Shown here in pieces: positions 1 to 5,488 of a DNA stretch of 7,244 nucleotides; position 1 is the stretch's first letter, and the number at the start of each line of letters is the position of its first letter. The notes beneath the pieces are model-generated. The model saw only the letters and a list, made by a program, of their open reading frames with translations. It did not search any database and was not told the origin of the DNA. Position numbers and translations under genes: made by a program. The stretch comes from Chloroflexota bacterium (GTDB lineage Bacteria > Chloroflexota > Limnocylindria > Limnocylindrales > CSP1-4), in assembly GCA_027346765.1 (NCBI GenBank), contig DAIERN010000069.1, positions 1 through 7,244 on the forward strand, in the 5' to 3' direction.

Positions 1-135
1 TACTCCAACTCGTGGGCCCAGAACGGAGCCATGCTGATCTCCGACGACCAGGGCAAGACGTTCAAGACCGTCCCGCTGAACTTCAAGAACGGCTCAAACA
101 ATCCCGGGCGCGGCATGGGCGACCGGATCGCGGTC
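1..135 (+). other. GH74 xyloglucanase / BNR-repeat-like fragment fused in frame to the ABC gene
   Basis: Codons 1-45 read NSWAQNGAMLISDDQG, then a TFKTVPLNFKNG stretch and NNPGRGMGDRIAV. GH74 endo-xyloglucanases carry the pattern NGAIL.STDQG.TW, then T.LPFK.GGN.PGRGMGERLAV.P in a beta-propeller blade, and the match is near continuous. No part of it resembles an ABC ATPase before the MGDRIAV block (115-135), which both families share. The fragment is therefore the inside of a secreted glycoside hydrolase gene joined to an ABC gene. The family call rests on remembered consensus, not on a search. Confidence 0.72.
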
Positions 136-630
136 ATGAACTTCGGCGTGCTCCAGCAGGTCGGCTCGCCGCAGGAGCTGTACCAGCACCCGGTCAACAA
201 GTTCGTGGCCGGTTTCATCGGCAGCCCGGCGATGAACTTCATCAGCGTCACGCCCAAGACTGAAGCCGGCATGCTCAAGGTCGTGGGCGAGGGCTTCGAG
301 CTGCCCGTGCCCGACGGTCTCAAGAGCGCTGTCGGCAACGCCGCGACCGAGCTCACCGCCGGCCTCCGGCCCGAGCACTTCGAGATCCTGAACGGCGCTG
401 CCCCGGGTGCCGGCGCGACCGTGCGCGCGACGTGCGATGTGGTCGAGTTCCTGGGCAACGAGGAGCTGCTCCACGTTCGCGTGGGCCAGCACGACCTCGT
501 GGCGGTCGTTGACGCGTCCTATCGCGTCAAGCCGGGCGATGTCGTGGAGCTGTTCGTGCCCATGGACAAGATCCAGCTGTTCGACTCGGCCGATGGGAAG
601 GCGCTCAACCGGGCCATGAGCGCCGCCTAG
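1..630 (+). CDS. Sugar ABC transporter ATP-binding protein, C-terminal part only (5' end replaced by foreign sequence)
   Basis: From about codon 39 the frame matches the end of a MalK/UgpC-type ATPase, the subunit that drives sugar or glycerol-phosphate import at the inner membrane face. Visible are MGDRIAVMNFGVLQQVGS, then PQELYQHPVNKFVAGFIGSP, which close the nucleotide-binding domain, and a C-terminal OB/TOBE-type regulatory domain with LRPEHFEIL, a VEFLGNEELLHV stretch and FVPMDKIQLFD. The Walker A, Q-loop, LSGGQ signature, Walker B and THDQ switch that should precede it (roughly 200 residues) are absent. In their place are about 45 codons of another family, open to the left edge. The stop is TAG at 628-630. 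An ATG at position 31 is in frame but lies inside the foreign part, so it is not the real start. As read, the product could not hydrolyse ATP. Family assignment of the C-terminal part is secure; integrity of the gene is not. Confidence 0.88.
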   Translation, partial: YSNSWAQNGAMLISDDQGKTFKTVPLNFKNGSNNPGRGMGDRIAVMNFGVLQQVGSPQELYQHPVNKFVAGFIGSPAMNFISVTPKTEAGMLKVVGEGFELPVPDGLKSAVGNAATELTAGLRPEHFEILNGAAPGAGATVRATCDVVEFLGNEELLHVRVGQHDLVAVVDASYRVKPGDVVELFVPMDKIQLFDSADGKALNRAMSAA

Positions 631-647
631 CTTCAGTTTGCGGCGGC
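622..647. other. Small inverted repeat spanning two convergent stop codons
   Basis: GCCGCC (622-627) and GGCGGC (642-647) can pair across a 14-base loop that holds both stop codons, TAG of the ABC gene (628-630) and TGA of the GGDEF gene (635-633 on the minus strand). It has no T-run and both arms are coding, so a bidirectional terminator role is only a possibility. Confidence 0.25.
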
Positions 648-2501
648 CGCCTCGATCGCGGGGTGGCCCGTCGCCCGTTCGACGTCGCGGCCACCGGTCC
701 GCTTGATGTCGTACATCGCCGCGTCCGCCGCGCCCAGCAGCTGCGCCGTGGTGCGCCCGTCATTGGGATACATCGCGAGTCCGGCACTCACGCCCACGCT
801 GACCTGCGCGCCGTCGGAAAGTGAGTGGCGGCAGGCGCGAATCGCGCGCACGACGCGGTCCGCGACGCGCTCAGCCTGATCGGCGCTCGTTTCGGGCATG
901 ATCACGACGAACTCATCACCGCCGTAGCGGGCGACGATGTCATTGGCGCGCACGCCGGCCAGGATGGTCGCGCCAATGTTGTGCAGCACGCCGTCGCCGT
1001 CAGCGTGACCGTGCCGGTCGTTGACCTGCTTGAACTTGTCCAGGTCCATCATCAGGACGGCGAGCTGCGAATGCGACCGGGCCGCCCGGGCGACCTCCTG
1101 GCGCAAACGCTCCTGCAGGTAGCGATGATTGTGCACACCGGTGATGAGATCGGTGTCCGCCGCGCTGCGCAGCTGTTCGAACATGCGCACCCGCTCGAGA
1201 CCCGATGCGGTCAGGCTGGCCATCGCCTCCAGCGAGTGGAGCTGTGACTCGTTGACGCTGAGCGGCCGATTCACGCCGATCAGCTCGACCAGCCCTATGG
1301 TGCGCCCGCCCGCAGTGAGCGGCAGGAGCATGAGCGTCCGCACGCCGCTGGCACGCAACGCCTGTGCCTCGGCACCAGGGTCGAGGGCATCAACCTGGGC
1401 CAGCACCGGCCGCCCGTCGCGCAGTGCCGACCAGTGCAACGCAGACTCGGCGAGCTCCACGACCCCTTCGCCGGCGGCGATGCCGTCGCGTGCGAGCAGG
1501 CGCAGAACGGTTGAGCCTTCCTCCCAGCGGCTGATGCGCGCCGCATCTGCCCCGGTCGCGCGGCGCATCCGCGATGCGAGCTGCGCTGCCAGCTGGCATT
1601 CGTCTGACGCGGCACCCGCCGCCTCGCTGACCTCGAGCAGCCCCGCCAGCTCGCGGACGAGCTCGTCGCGCCCCGACAGCAGCCGAGCGTTCTCGATTGC
1701 CACTGCGGCCTGGTCTGACAGGATCTGCAGTAGTCGCAGGTGGTCATCGTCGAACCGTGCCTCGCCCGCCGCCATCAGGCACAGCAGGCCGTTGACGCGG
1801 GCCTCGTGCAGCAACGGCACGATCAGCAGCGAATGCGGCCCGGGACGATCGCGCCCGGCGTCGGCCAGATTCTTCTCGAGCACCGGCGCTGATGCAGCCA
1901 AAGCCCGGTCGATGTGCCGCGCGATGGGCCCATCGGCAGGCAGCGCCGGTGGCGTACCGTCCTGGCGGGTCATGTGGGCGATGGGCTGGAGATAGCCCCG
2001 CTCGTCGGCCAGCAGGAGGTGCGCCTCGTCGTTGTCGATGATGTCGAAGGTTCCGCGACAGATCGTCGCGCTCACCTCCGCGATTGTGCCCAGCCGGTTG
2101 AGCCGCGCGCCGATGCGCTGGATTGCCTCGATCCGGCGCGTCCAGACTGACGGCGCCAGATGTGGGCCGGCGGCAAGCGTCCCCTCGGCCAGCCGGCGCA
2201 CCCACAGGCGGGCCACCGCGCGATCCTGCTGGGTGAAGTTGGCGCCGCCCTTGCGGGCGAGCACGACAACTCCGGCGGGCGTCCCGGGCACCGTCAACAC
2301 GAGACTGCGCTGGTCGTGGTTCTCGTCGCGCAGGCGCTCGAGGAGACGCGCCGGACGTACGCCGCCATAACCCGAAGACGAGACGCGCTGCAGCGCGCCC
2401 TCGCCGTCATCCATGTAGAGCGCCGCTCCGCCATCCGCGGCGACTGCGCGGCACAGCTCGTCGAGCATGCCCGCAACGACCTTCTGGCGGGGCTCAGCCA
2501 T
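633..2501 (-). CDS. Diguanylate cyclase with three GAF-type domains and a GGDEF domain
   Basis: Soluble 622-residue signalling protein that should condense two GTP into cyclic di-GMP. Residues about 10-105 form a short GAF-like region; about 115-272 are a clear GAF domain ending FDDDHLRLLQILSDQAAVAIENARLL; about 280-445 are a further GAF domain ending SLTASGLERVRMFEQL; about 447-608 are GGDEF. The cyclase domain opens with DTDLITGVHNHRYLQ, has MMDLDKFKQVND for metal and nucleotide binding, and an intact GGDEF at 527-531. RAND (518-521) lies exactly five residues before it, the RxxD I-site that gives product inhibition. No membrane segment is seen, so the GAF domains probably sense a soluble ligand or partner. 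Start: ATG at 2501 (MAEPRQKVV) overlaps the DUF5317 stop by 8 bases; an upstream start at 2636 would add an Arg/Cys-rich stretch read inside DUF5317 and is unlikely. A weak AGGGGGTG lies 11-18 bases upstream of the ATG. The effector ligand is unknown. Confidence 0.93.
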   Translation of the reverse strand: MAEPRQKVVAGMLDELCRAVAADGGAALYMDDGEGALQRVSSSGYGGVRPARLLERLRDENHDQRSLVLTVPGTPAGVVVLARKGGANFTQQDRAVARLWVRRLAEGTLAAGPHLAPSVWTRRIEAIQRIGARLNRLGTIAEVSATICRGTFDIIDNDEAHLLLADERGYLQPIAHMTRQDGTPPALPADGPIARHIDRALAASAPVLEKNLADAGRDRPGPHSLLIVPLLHEARVNGLLCLMAAGEARFDDDHLRLLQILSDQAAVAIENARLLSGRDELVRELAGLLEVSEAAGAASDECQLAAQLASRMRRATGADAARISRWEEGSTVLRLLARDGIAAGEGVVELAESALHWSALRDGRPVLAQVDALDPGAEAQALRASGVRTLMLLPLTAGGRTIGLVELIGVNRPLSVNESQLHSLEAMASLTASGLERVRMFEQLRSAADTDLITGVHNHRYLQERLRQEVARAARSHSQLAVLMMDLDKFKQVNDRHGHADGDGVLHNIGATILAGVRANDIVARYGGDEFVVIMPETSADQAERVADRVVRAIRACRHSLSDGAQVSVGVSAGLAMYPNDGRTTAQLLGAADAAMYDIKRTGGRDVERATGHPAIEAAAAN

Positions 2502-3165
2502 GCGAGGCCTGCACCCCCTGGCGCGCGTCTGGTGGCGCGTCGGGTCGCGCGCTGGGGCGTGCCTCCGGCCGAAGAAGTCGCGGCAGCACCCGACCGTGCA
2601 TCGACCCGACGATGAACAGCGCCGCGCCAATGCCAATCAGCACGTCGCCAATCGAGAAGACGTTGGCCAGCGGCAGCGGCCGGGGCAGCACGAAGTTGTC
2701 GCCCAGGAACGCGAGGACGGTCTGCGGCCCGGCGAGGACCGAGTTGCTGAAGTCCGTCGTCGGCACGGCAGCAACTCCGTTCAGCGCCGCCCACGCGGCG
2801 GGCGCGGCCGGCATCTGGCCGCCGTTGGCGACGATGACCGTGAAGTTGGCCAGCGCGCCCAGGATGATCAGCCAGAAGCCAGGCTGGCGCAGATTGACCA
2901 CGAGCGCCATTAGCACGAGCACGGTGCAGACCACGTACAGCGACGGGCCCCACGGCCCAACGACGGCAGCCAGCGGCGAGCTGAACAGGAGCAGCTGGGC
3001 AAAGAGTCCCAGGAGCGCCACGGGCCACAGCCTGATGTGGGTCGAGCCCAGCGCGGCGAACTTGCCGCCGCTGACCAACCCGGCGATGACGCCCAGGATC
3101 ACGGCATACAGCAGGAGCATCGCGTACTGGCGCGCAGCCTCCAGGTAATCGGAACGGCGCGTCAC
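2494..3165 (-). CDS. DUF5317 family integral membrane protein
   Basis: A 223-residue membrane protein of unknown function. About five hydrophobic segments are visible (residues ~16-32, 46-62, 74-91, 97-113, 167-187). Family hallmarks are the early glycine-rich helix (AVILGVIAGLVSGGKF), NGG at 114-116 followed by MP, FLGDNF, and LPLANVFSIGDVLIGIG near the end. The C-terminal ~30 residues are a Pro/Arg/Ala-rich cytoplasmic-looking tail. Start is ambiguous: GTG at 3165 gives 223 residues, while ATG at 3120 gives MLLLYAVILG, how such proteins commonly begin; neither has a good ribosome site. It lies 94 bases after the small peptide gene 3260-3346, with a strong dyad between, and its last codons overlap the diguanylate cyclase start by 8 bases, implying translational coupling. 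The coupling suggests, without proving, a shared role in membrane sensing and c-di-GMP output. Confidence 0.87.
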   Translation of the reverse strand: MTRRSDYLEAARQYAMLLLYAVILGVIAGLVSGGKFAALGSTHIRLWPVALLGLFAQLLLFSSPLAAVVGPWGPSLYVVCTVLVLMALVVNLRQPGFWLIILGALANFTVIVANGGQMPAAPAAWAALNGVAAVPTTDFSNSVLAGPQTVLAFLGDNFVLPRPLPLANVFSIGDVLIGIGAALFIVGSMHGRVLPRLLRPEARPSARPDAPPDARQGVQASHG

Positions 3166-3197
3166 GAGTACGCGCCGTCGCCGGTCAGATGTGGCGC

Positions 3198-3227
3198 CCG
3201 TCGGTCCGGTTTGAACCGCACCGACGG
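3198..3227. terminator. Strong imperfect dyad between the small peptide gene and DUF5317
   Basis: CCGTCGGT (3198-3205) pairs perfectly with ACCGACGG (3220-3227). After one C:C mismatch, CGGTT (3207-3211) pairs with AACCG (3214-3218) around a tiny loop. On the minus-strand RNA this is a stable hairpin just before DUF5317. No T-run follows on the minus strand, so it is not a classic intrinsic terminator. It could be an attenuator, an RNA-stability element separating peptide and DUF5317 messages, or an operator. The structure is certain; the role is not. Confidence 0.5.
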
Positions 3228-3259
3228 ACTTAGAAATCAGTGCTGCCCGAAGGGAGTGA

Positions 3260-3346
3260 CTACCACCACCGGAACGGGGCAGCGACGACGAGCACGAAGG
3301 CCGTCAGCACAATCAGGCTGAGGGCGATCTGCCGGACGTTGGCCAT
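3260..3346 (-). CDS. 28-residue single-span membrane peptide
   Basis: ATG at 3346 runs to TAG at 3262-3260: MANVRQIALSLIVLTAFVLV then VAAPFRWW. It has a short charged N-terminus (one Arg), a hydrophobic helix of about 17-19 residues (IALSLIVLTAFVLVVAA) and an aromatic PFRWW end, the layout of a small single-pass membrane protein. GGAG lies 9 bases before the ATG (GGAGATCGACCCAATG), the clearest Shine-Dalgarno site in the window, which is strong support for translation. It is the first gene of a minus-strand series leading to DUF5317 and the diguanylate cyclase. No known family is recognised; a partner or regulator of the DUF5317 membrane protein is conceivable from position only. Confidence 0.62.
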   Translation of the reverse strand: MANVRQIALSLIVLTAFVLVVAAPFRWW

Positions 3347-3468
3347 TGGGTCGATCTCCAATTTGCACGACACCTGGTGGGGTCGTCGAGGTCGCCAATC
3401 TAGGGTTGCCAACCGGCGGTACGCCATAAGAAGGAAGTACTGGGACGTGGGCTGGCATACTCCGGCGC
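3347..3468. promoter_or_regulatory. Divergent intergenic region between the membrane peptide and Nudix genes
   Basis: A 122-base non-coding region and the only clear divergent promoter space in the centre of the window. On the minus strand TAGATT (3402-3397) is a plausible -10 box about 50 bases before the peptide ATG. Next to it is an 11-base palindrome, GGTTG-C-CAACC (3404-3414), a possible operator. In the peptide leader CGACACC/GGGGTCG (3368-3385) could form a small hairpin with one mismatch. No good -35 box was found for either direction. Assignments are by eye. Confidence 0.4.
3456..3461 (+). promoter_or_regulatory. Candidate -10 box for a leaderless Nudix transcript
   Basis: CATACT ends 7 bases before the Nudix ATG at 3469, so transcription would begin at or next to the start codon. 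There is no ribosome-binding site in the last 15 bases before the ATG, as expected for a leaderless message. The same GCATACT string precedes the nicotinate phosphoribosyltransferase gene. Confidence 0.4.
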
Positions 3469-4065
3469 ATGCGGGTTGAGCGTGAATCAGATCTCGTCGA
3501 ACGGCTCGTCGCGCGACAAGTGGTGCGCAAGAGCAACTACATGCAGGTCGTAGCGGACACGATCGAGACGCCGGACGGCCGGCGGCACGAGCGCGACATC
3601 GTCATTCACCCGGGCGCCGTGACCGTTGTCGCCATCCTGCCGAACGGCCGGGTGCTCCTGGTACGCCAGTACCGTCATGCCACCGGCCAGGTCTTGCTGG
3701 AGCTGCCCGCCGGGACGCTCGACAGGCTCGCTGACGGCTCCATCGAGGACCCGGCGGTCGCTGGGCCACGCGAGCTGTCTGAGGAGACGGCCTACCGCGC
3801 CCAGAATTGGCGCCGACTGGGCGCGTTCTGGACCGCTCCGGGATTTGCCAGCGAGCGCATGACGCTCTACCTGGCGACCGACCTCACGCCCGACCCCAAC
3901 CACGCCGGCCCTGATCCCGACGAACGGCTGGTGGTGGAGGCGGTGCCGCTGCCCGAGCTGGTGGCGCGCGTCGAACGCGATGAGATCCACGACGCCAAAA
4001 CGATCATCGGAGTGATGTGGGTCGCGGCGTTGGTGCGCGCCGGCGAGGTGACGCTCCCCGGCTGA
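3469..4065 (+). CDS. Nudix hydrolase, ADP-ribose pyrophosphatase (NudF)-like
   Basis: A 198-residue cytosolic protein, the usual length for the ADP-ribose pyrophosphatase group, which splits ADP-ribose to AMP and ribose 5-phosphate. The N-terminal strand region YMQVVADTIETPDG, then HPGAVTVVAILPNGRVLLVRQYRH and LLELPAGTLD, are typical of NudF-type enzymes, as is APGFASERMTLYLA after the box. The Nudix box is present but altered. E93, seven residues, then R101-E102-L-S-E105-E106 keeps the catalytic glutamates, but the usual Gly of EExG is Ala (EETAYRA), and about ten residues separate G82 from E93 where five are normal (LADGS is extra). Substrate cannot be fixed from sequence. The ATG at 3469 is chosen because the conserved fold begins soon after and the upstream region is promoter-like. 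The gene is convergent with the surface protein, 12 bases apart. Confidence 0.88.
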   Translation: MRVERESDLVERLVARQVVRKSNYMQVVADTIETPDGRRHERDIVIHPGAVTVVAILPNGRVLLVRQYRHATGQVLLELPAGTLDRLADGSIEDPAVAGPRELSEETAYRAQNWRRLGAFWTAPGFASERMTLYLATDLTPDPNHAGPDPDERLVVEAVPLPELVARVERDEIHDAKTIIGVMWVAALVRAGEVTLPG

Positions 4066-4077
4066 GCGGACGCGCCC

Positions 4078-5076
4078 CTATGGGTACGTCAGGTGGAAGT
4101 TCGAGAGGAACACCGCGAACGCGCCGCTGGTTGCGGGCTCGGGCTCTTCGAACGTGACGGCGTAGACGGCTCCACCAGTCAGCGCCGCGGTGACGTTGAC
4201 GTTGACCTCCGGTCCGCCGCTCTGATCAAAGACCGTGACGTCATCGGCGGCGACGTTGAGATGCCATGGGTAAGGCGTGTTGTGGCCATCGTCGATCTGG
4301 CCGCTGATCCCAAGGGAGCCGTCGACGTCCGCACCAAAGACCACCTCGAAGCCGTTGTTGCGCGGGTCGTTGGTGCCGTTGAAGCGGAAGCTGTCCAAGC
4401 CCACGTTGAGGCCGACCGCGTTGAAATCGAGCGTGACCGACGCGTGCTGGCCGGCGGCCGTGCCGATGACCGTCACGTTCCAGTCGGTAGTGCCGGCGTT
4501 GAACGCGGCGCTGGTGATCGTTCCGGAGTGAGCGGTGATGCACTGGTTGGCGACGCCCTCGCCGCGGAGGCACATCCGGACCTTGCCATTGCTCACGCCG
4601 AAGAGTGTCGCGCTGACCGTGCTCGGGCCGTCGACCTTGAACGAGATCGTGCGCTGCACAGGCAAGGGGTCGGTGCGGTTGTCGACGCCGAAATCGACGA
4701 CGGTCACCTCGCGCTGGTGTTCGCCCGGCGGCGGCAGGGTTGGTGATGGCGTGGGCGTGGGCGACGGCGTGGGCGTCGGCGTTGGTTCGGGCGTGATCGT
4801 GGGTTCGGGCGTTATCGTGGGCACCGGCGTAGCGGTGGCTGGCAGCGTGTCGGTCGGGATCAACGTTGGCGTGGGCGGAATCGTGGCGGTGGCACTGGAC
4901 AGCGGTGTTGCCAGCGTGGCCGATGGTGCGGGCGTCGGTCCGAAAGAAGGCAGCGTGGGGCTGGGCGTTGGCCCGGGTGCCGGGCGGCTGAGCAGGATGA
5001 AGATCGTCGCGCCGATGAGCACGATCAGCAGGAACGCGAGCGTAGCGGCGAGGACCTGCGCCGAGCGTGAGTTCAC
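4078..5076 (-). CDS. Membrane-anchored surface protein with Thr/Pro-rich stalk and beta-rich C-terminal region
   Basis: A 332-residue protein of no recognised family. Residues 8-29 are one hydrophobic segment with no clear signal-peptidase site after it, so it likely stays anchored with the C-terminus outside. Residues ~31-117 are a low-complexity stalk of Pro, Thr and Ser ([10 protein letters not shown], two TITPEP units), of the kind used to cross a cell envelope and often glycosylated. Residues ~120-332 are beta-strand-like and Asn/Thr/Val-rich, apparently two modules: ~122-235, holding C169 and C179 which could form a disulfide, and ~240-332, which ends [10 protein letters not shown]. The first module faintly recalls pre-peptidase C-terminal (PPC-like) sandwiches. 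Start is GTG at 5076, sharing GTGA with the TPR gene stop (4-base overlap), so it is probably translated by coupling. Adhesion, ligand binding or scaffolding are all possible. Confidence 0.8.
   Translation of the reverse strand: MNSRSAQVLAATLAFLLIVLIGATIFILLSRPAPGPTPSPTLPSFGPTPAPSATLATPLSSATATIPPTPTLIPTDTLPATATPVPTITPEPTITPEPTPTPTPSPTPTPSPTLPPPGEHQREVTVVDFGVDNRTDPLPVQRTISFKVDGPSTVSATLFGVSNGKVRMCLRGEGVANQCITAHSGTITSAAFNAGTTDWNVTVIGTAAGQHASVTLDFNAVGLNVGLDSFRFNGTNDPRNNGFEVVFGADVDGSLGISGQIDDGHNTPYPWHLNVAADDVTVFDQSGGPEVNVNVTAALTGGAVYAVTFEEPEPATSGAFAVFLSNFHLTYP
4784..4819. repeat. Tandem 18-base repeat in the stalk coding region
   Basis: Two adjacent 18-base units (4784-4801 and 4802-4819) differ at one base and encode TITPEP twice on the minus strand. 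They lie in a longer GTGGGC-rich stretch (about 4745-4990) that codes the Thr/Pro stalk. Such tracts change length by slippage. Confidence 0.7.
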
Positions 5077-5477
5077 TGGCGTGGCTCTGGCAGCCGCGCG
5101 AGGGCGTTGCGATACAGGTTGCTGTCCGGCGCCAGGGCTACCGCGAGGCGCAGATGGACCCGCGCCTCATCGACCTGGCCCAGCTGCTTGAGCGACTGGC
5201 CCAGGCCAAAGTGGCCGTAGTGGGCCGATGGATCGATCTCGAGCAGGCGGCGGAACGCCCCAGCTGCGCGGTCGTGCTGGCCGCTGTTGTAGTAGGCCCG
5301 CGCGAGCGCCTCCACGATCGAGCCCTTGTGCGGCTCCAACCGGTCGGCGCGCTCCAACAGCACCGCCGCCTGGGCGTTGTGGCGCTTGCGCTGGAGGGCC
5401 CGGGCACGCTGGAAAAGGCCGTACGCGGTCTCCCGCTCGGCCAGCTCCGCCAGCCGCTCGGCGTCGTCCTGGTTCAT
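5073..5477 (-). CDS. Tetratricopeptide repeat protein
   Basis: A small all-helical protein (134 residues from ATG 5477, MNQDDAERL) made of three TPR units with short ends. Unit one is [14 protein letters not shown] through RADRLEP; unit two is [16 protein letters not shown] through LLEIDP; unit three is [17 protein letters not shown] through AVALAP. Each shows the TPR pattern of small and large hydrophobic positions and the closing Pro. TPRs bind other proteins; there is no signal peptide or membrane span, so it acts in the cytosol. A further ATG at 5510 would add 11 residues and overlap the preceding gene by 22 bases; neither start has a good ribosome site. The ATG at 5477, 11 bases after the nicotinate phosphoribosyltransferase stop, is preferred. 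Its stop overlaps the surface protein start, so the two are likely made together. Confidence 0.85.
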   Translation of the reverse strand: MNQDDAERLAELAERETAYGLFQRARALQRKRHNAQAAVLLERADRLEPHKGSIVEALARAYYNSGQHDRAAGAFRRLLEIDPSAHYGHFGLGQSLKQLGQVDEARVHLRLAVALAPDSNLYRNALARLPEPRQ

Positions 5478-5488
5478 CACCGGTGAGG

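Noticed and set aside
2502..2636. Longer diguanylate cyclase starting at 2636
   Set aside because: The extra 45 residues are Arg/Cys-rich and lie wholly inside the DUF5317 coding region; the ATG at 2501 gives a normal start and a typical short overlap.
3238..3258. CCCTTCGGG mini-hairpin just after the peptide gene stop
   Set aside because: Only three base pairs and no T-run; too weak for a terminator.
3447..3479. Ten-codon leader (GTG to TGA) with AAGGAAG nine bases upstream, overlapping the Nudix start
   Set aside because: Spacing is attractive, but it is very short, uses a GTG start and conflicts with the better -10 box at 3456-3461. Kept only as a remote possibility.
4093..5191. Long plus-strand frames opposite the surface protein (217 and 218 residues)
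   Set aside because: They are antisense mirrors of the surface protein; one is a Val/Gly repeat that is simply the reverse reading of Thr/Pro codons.
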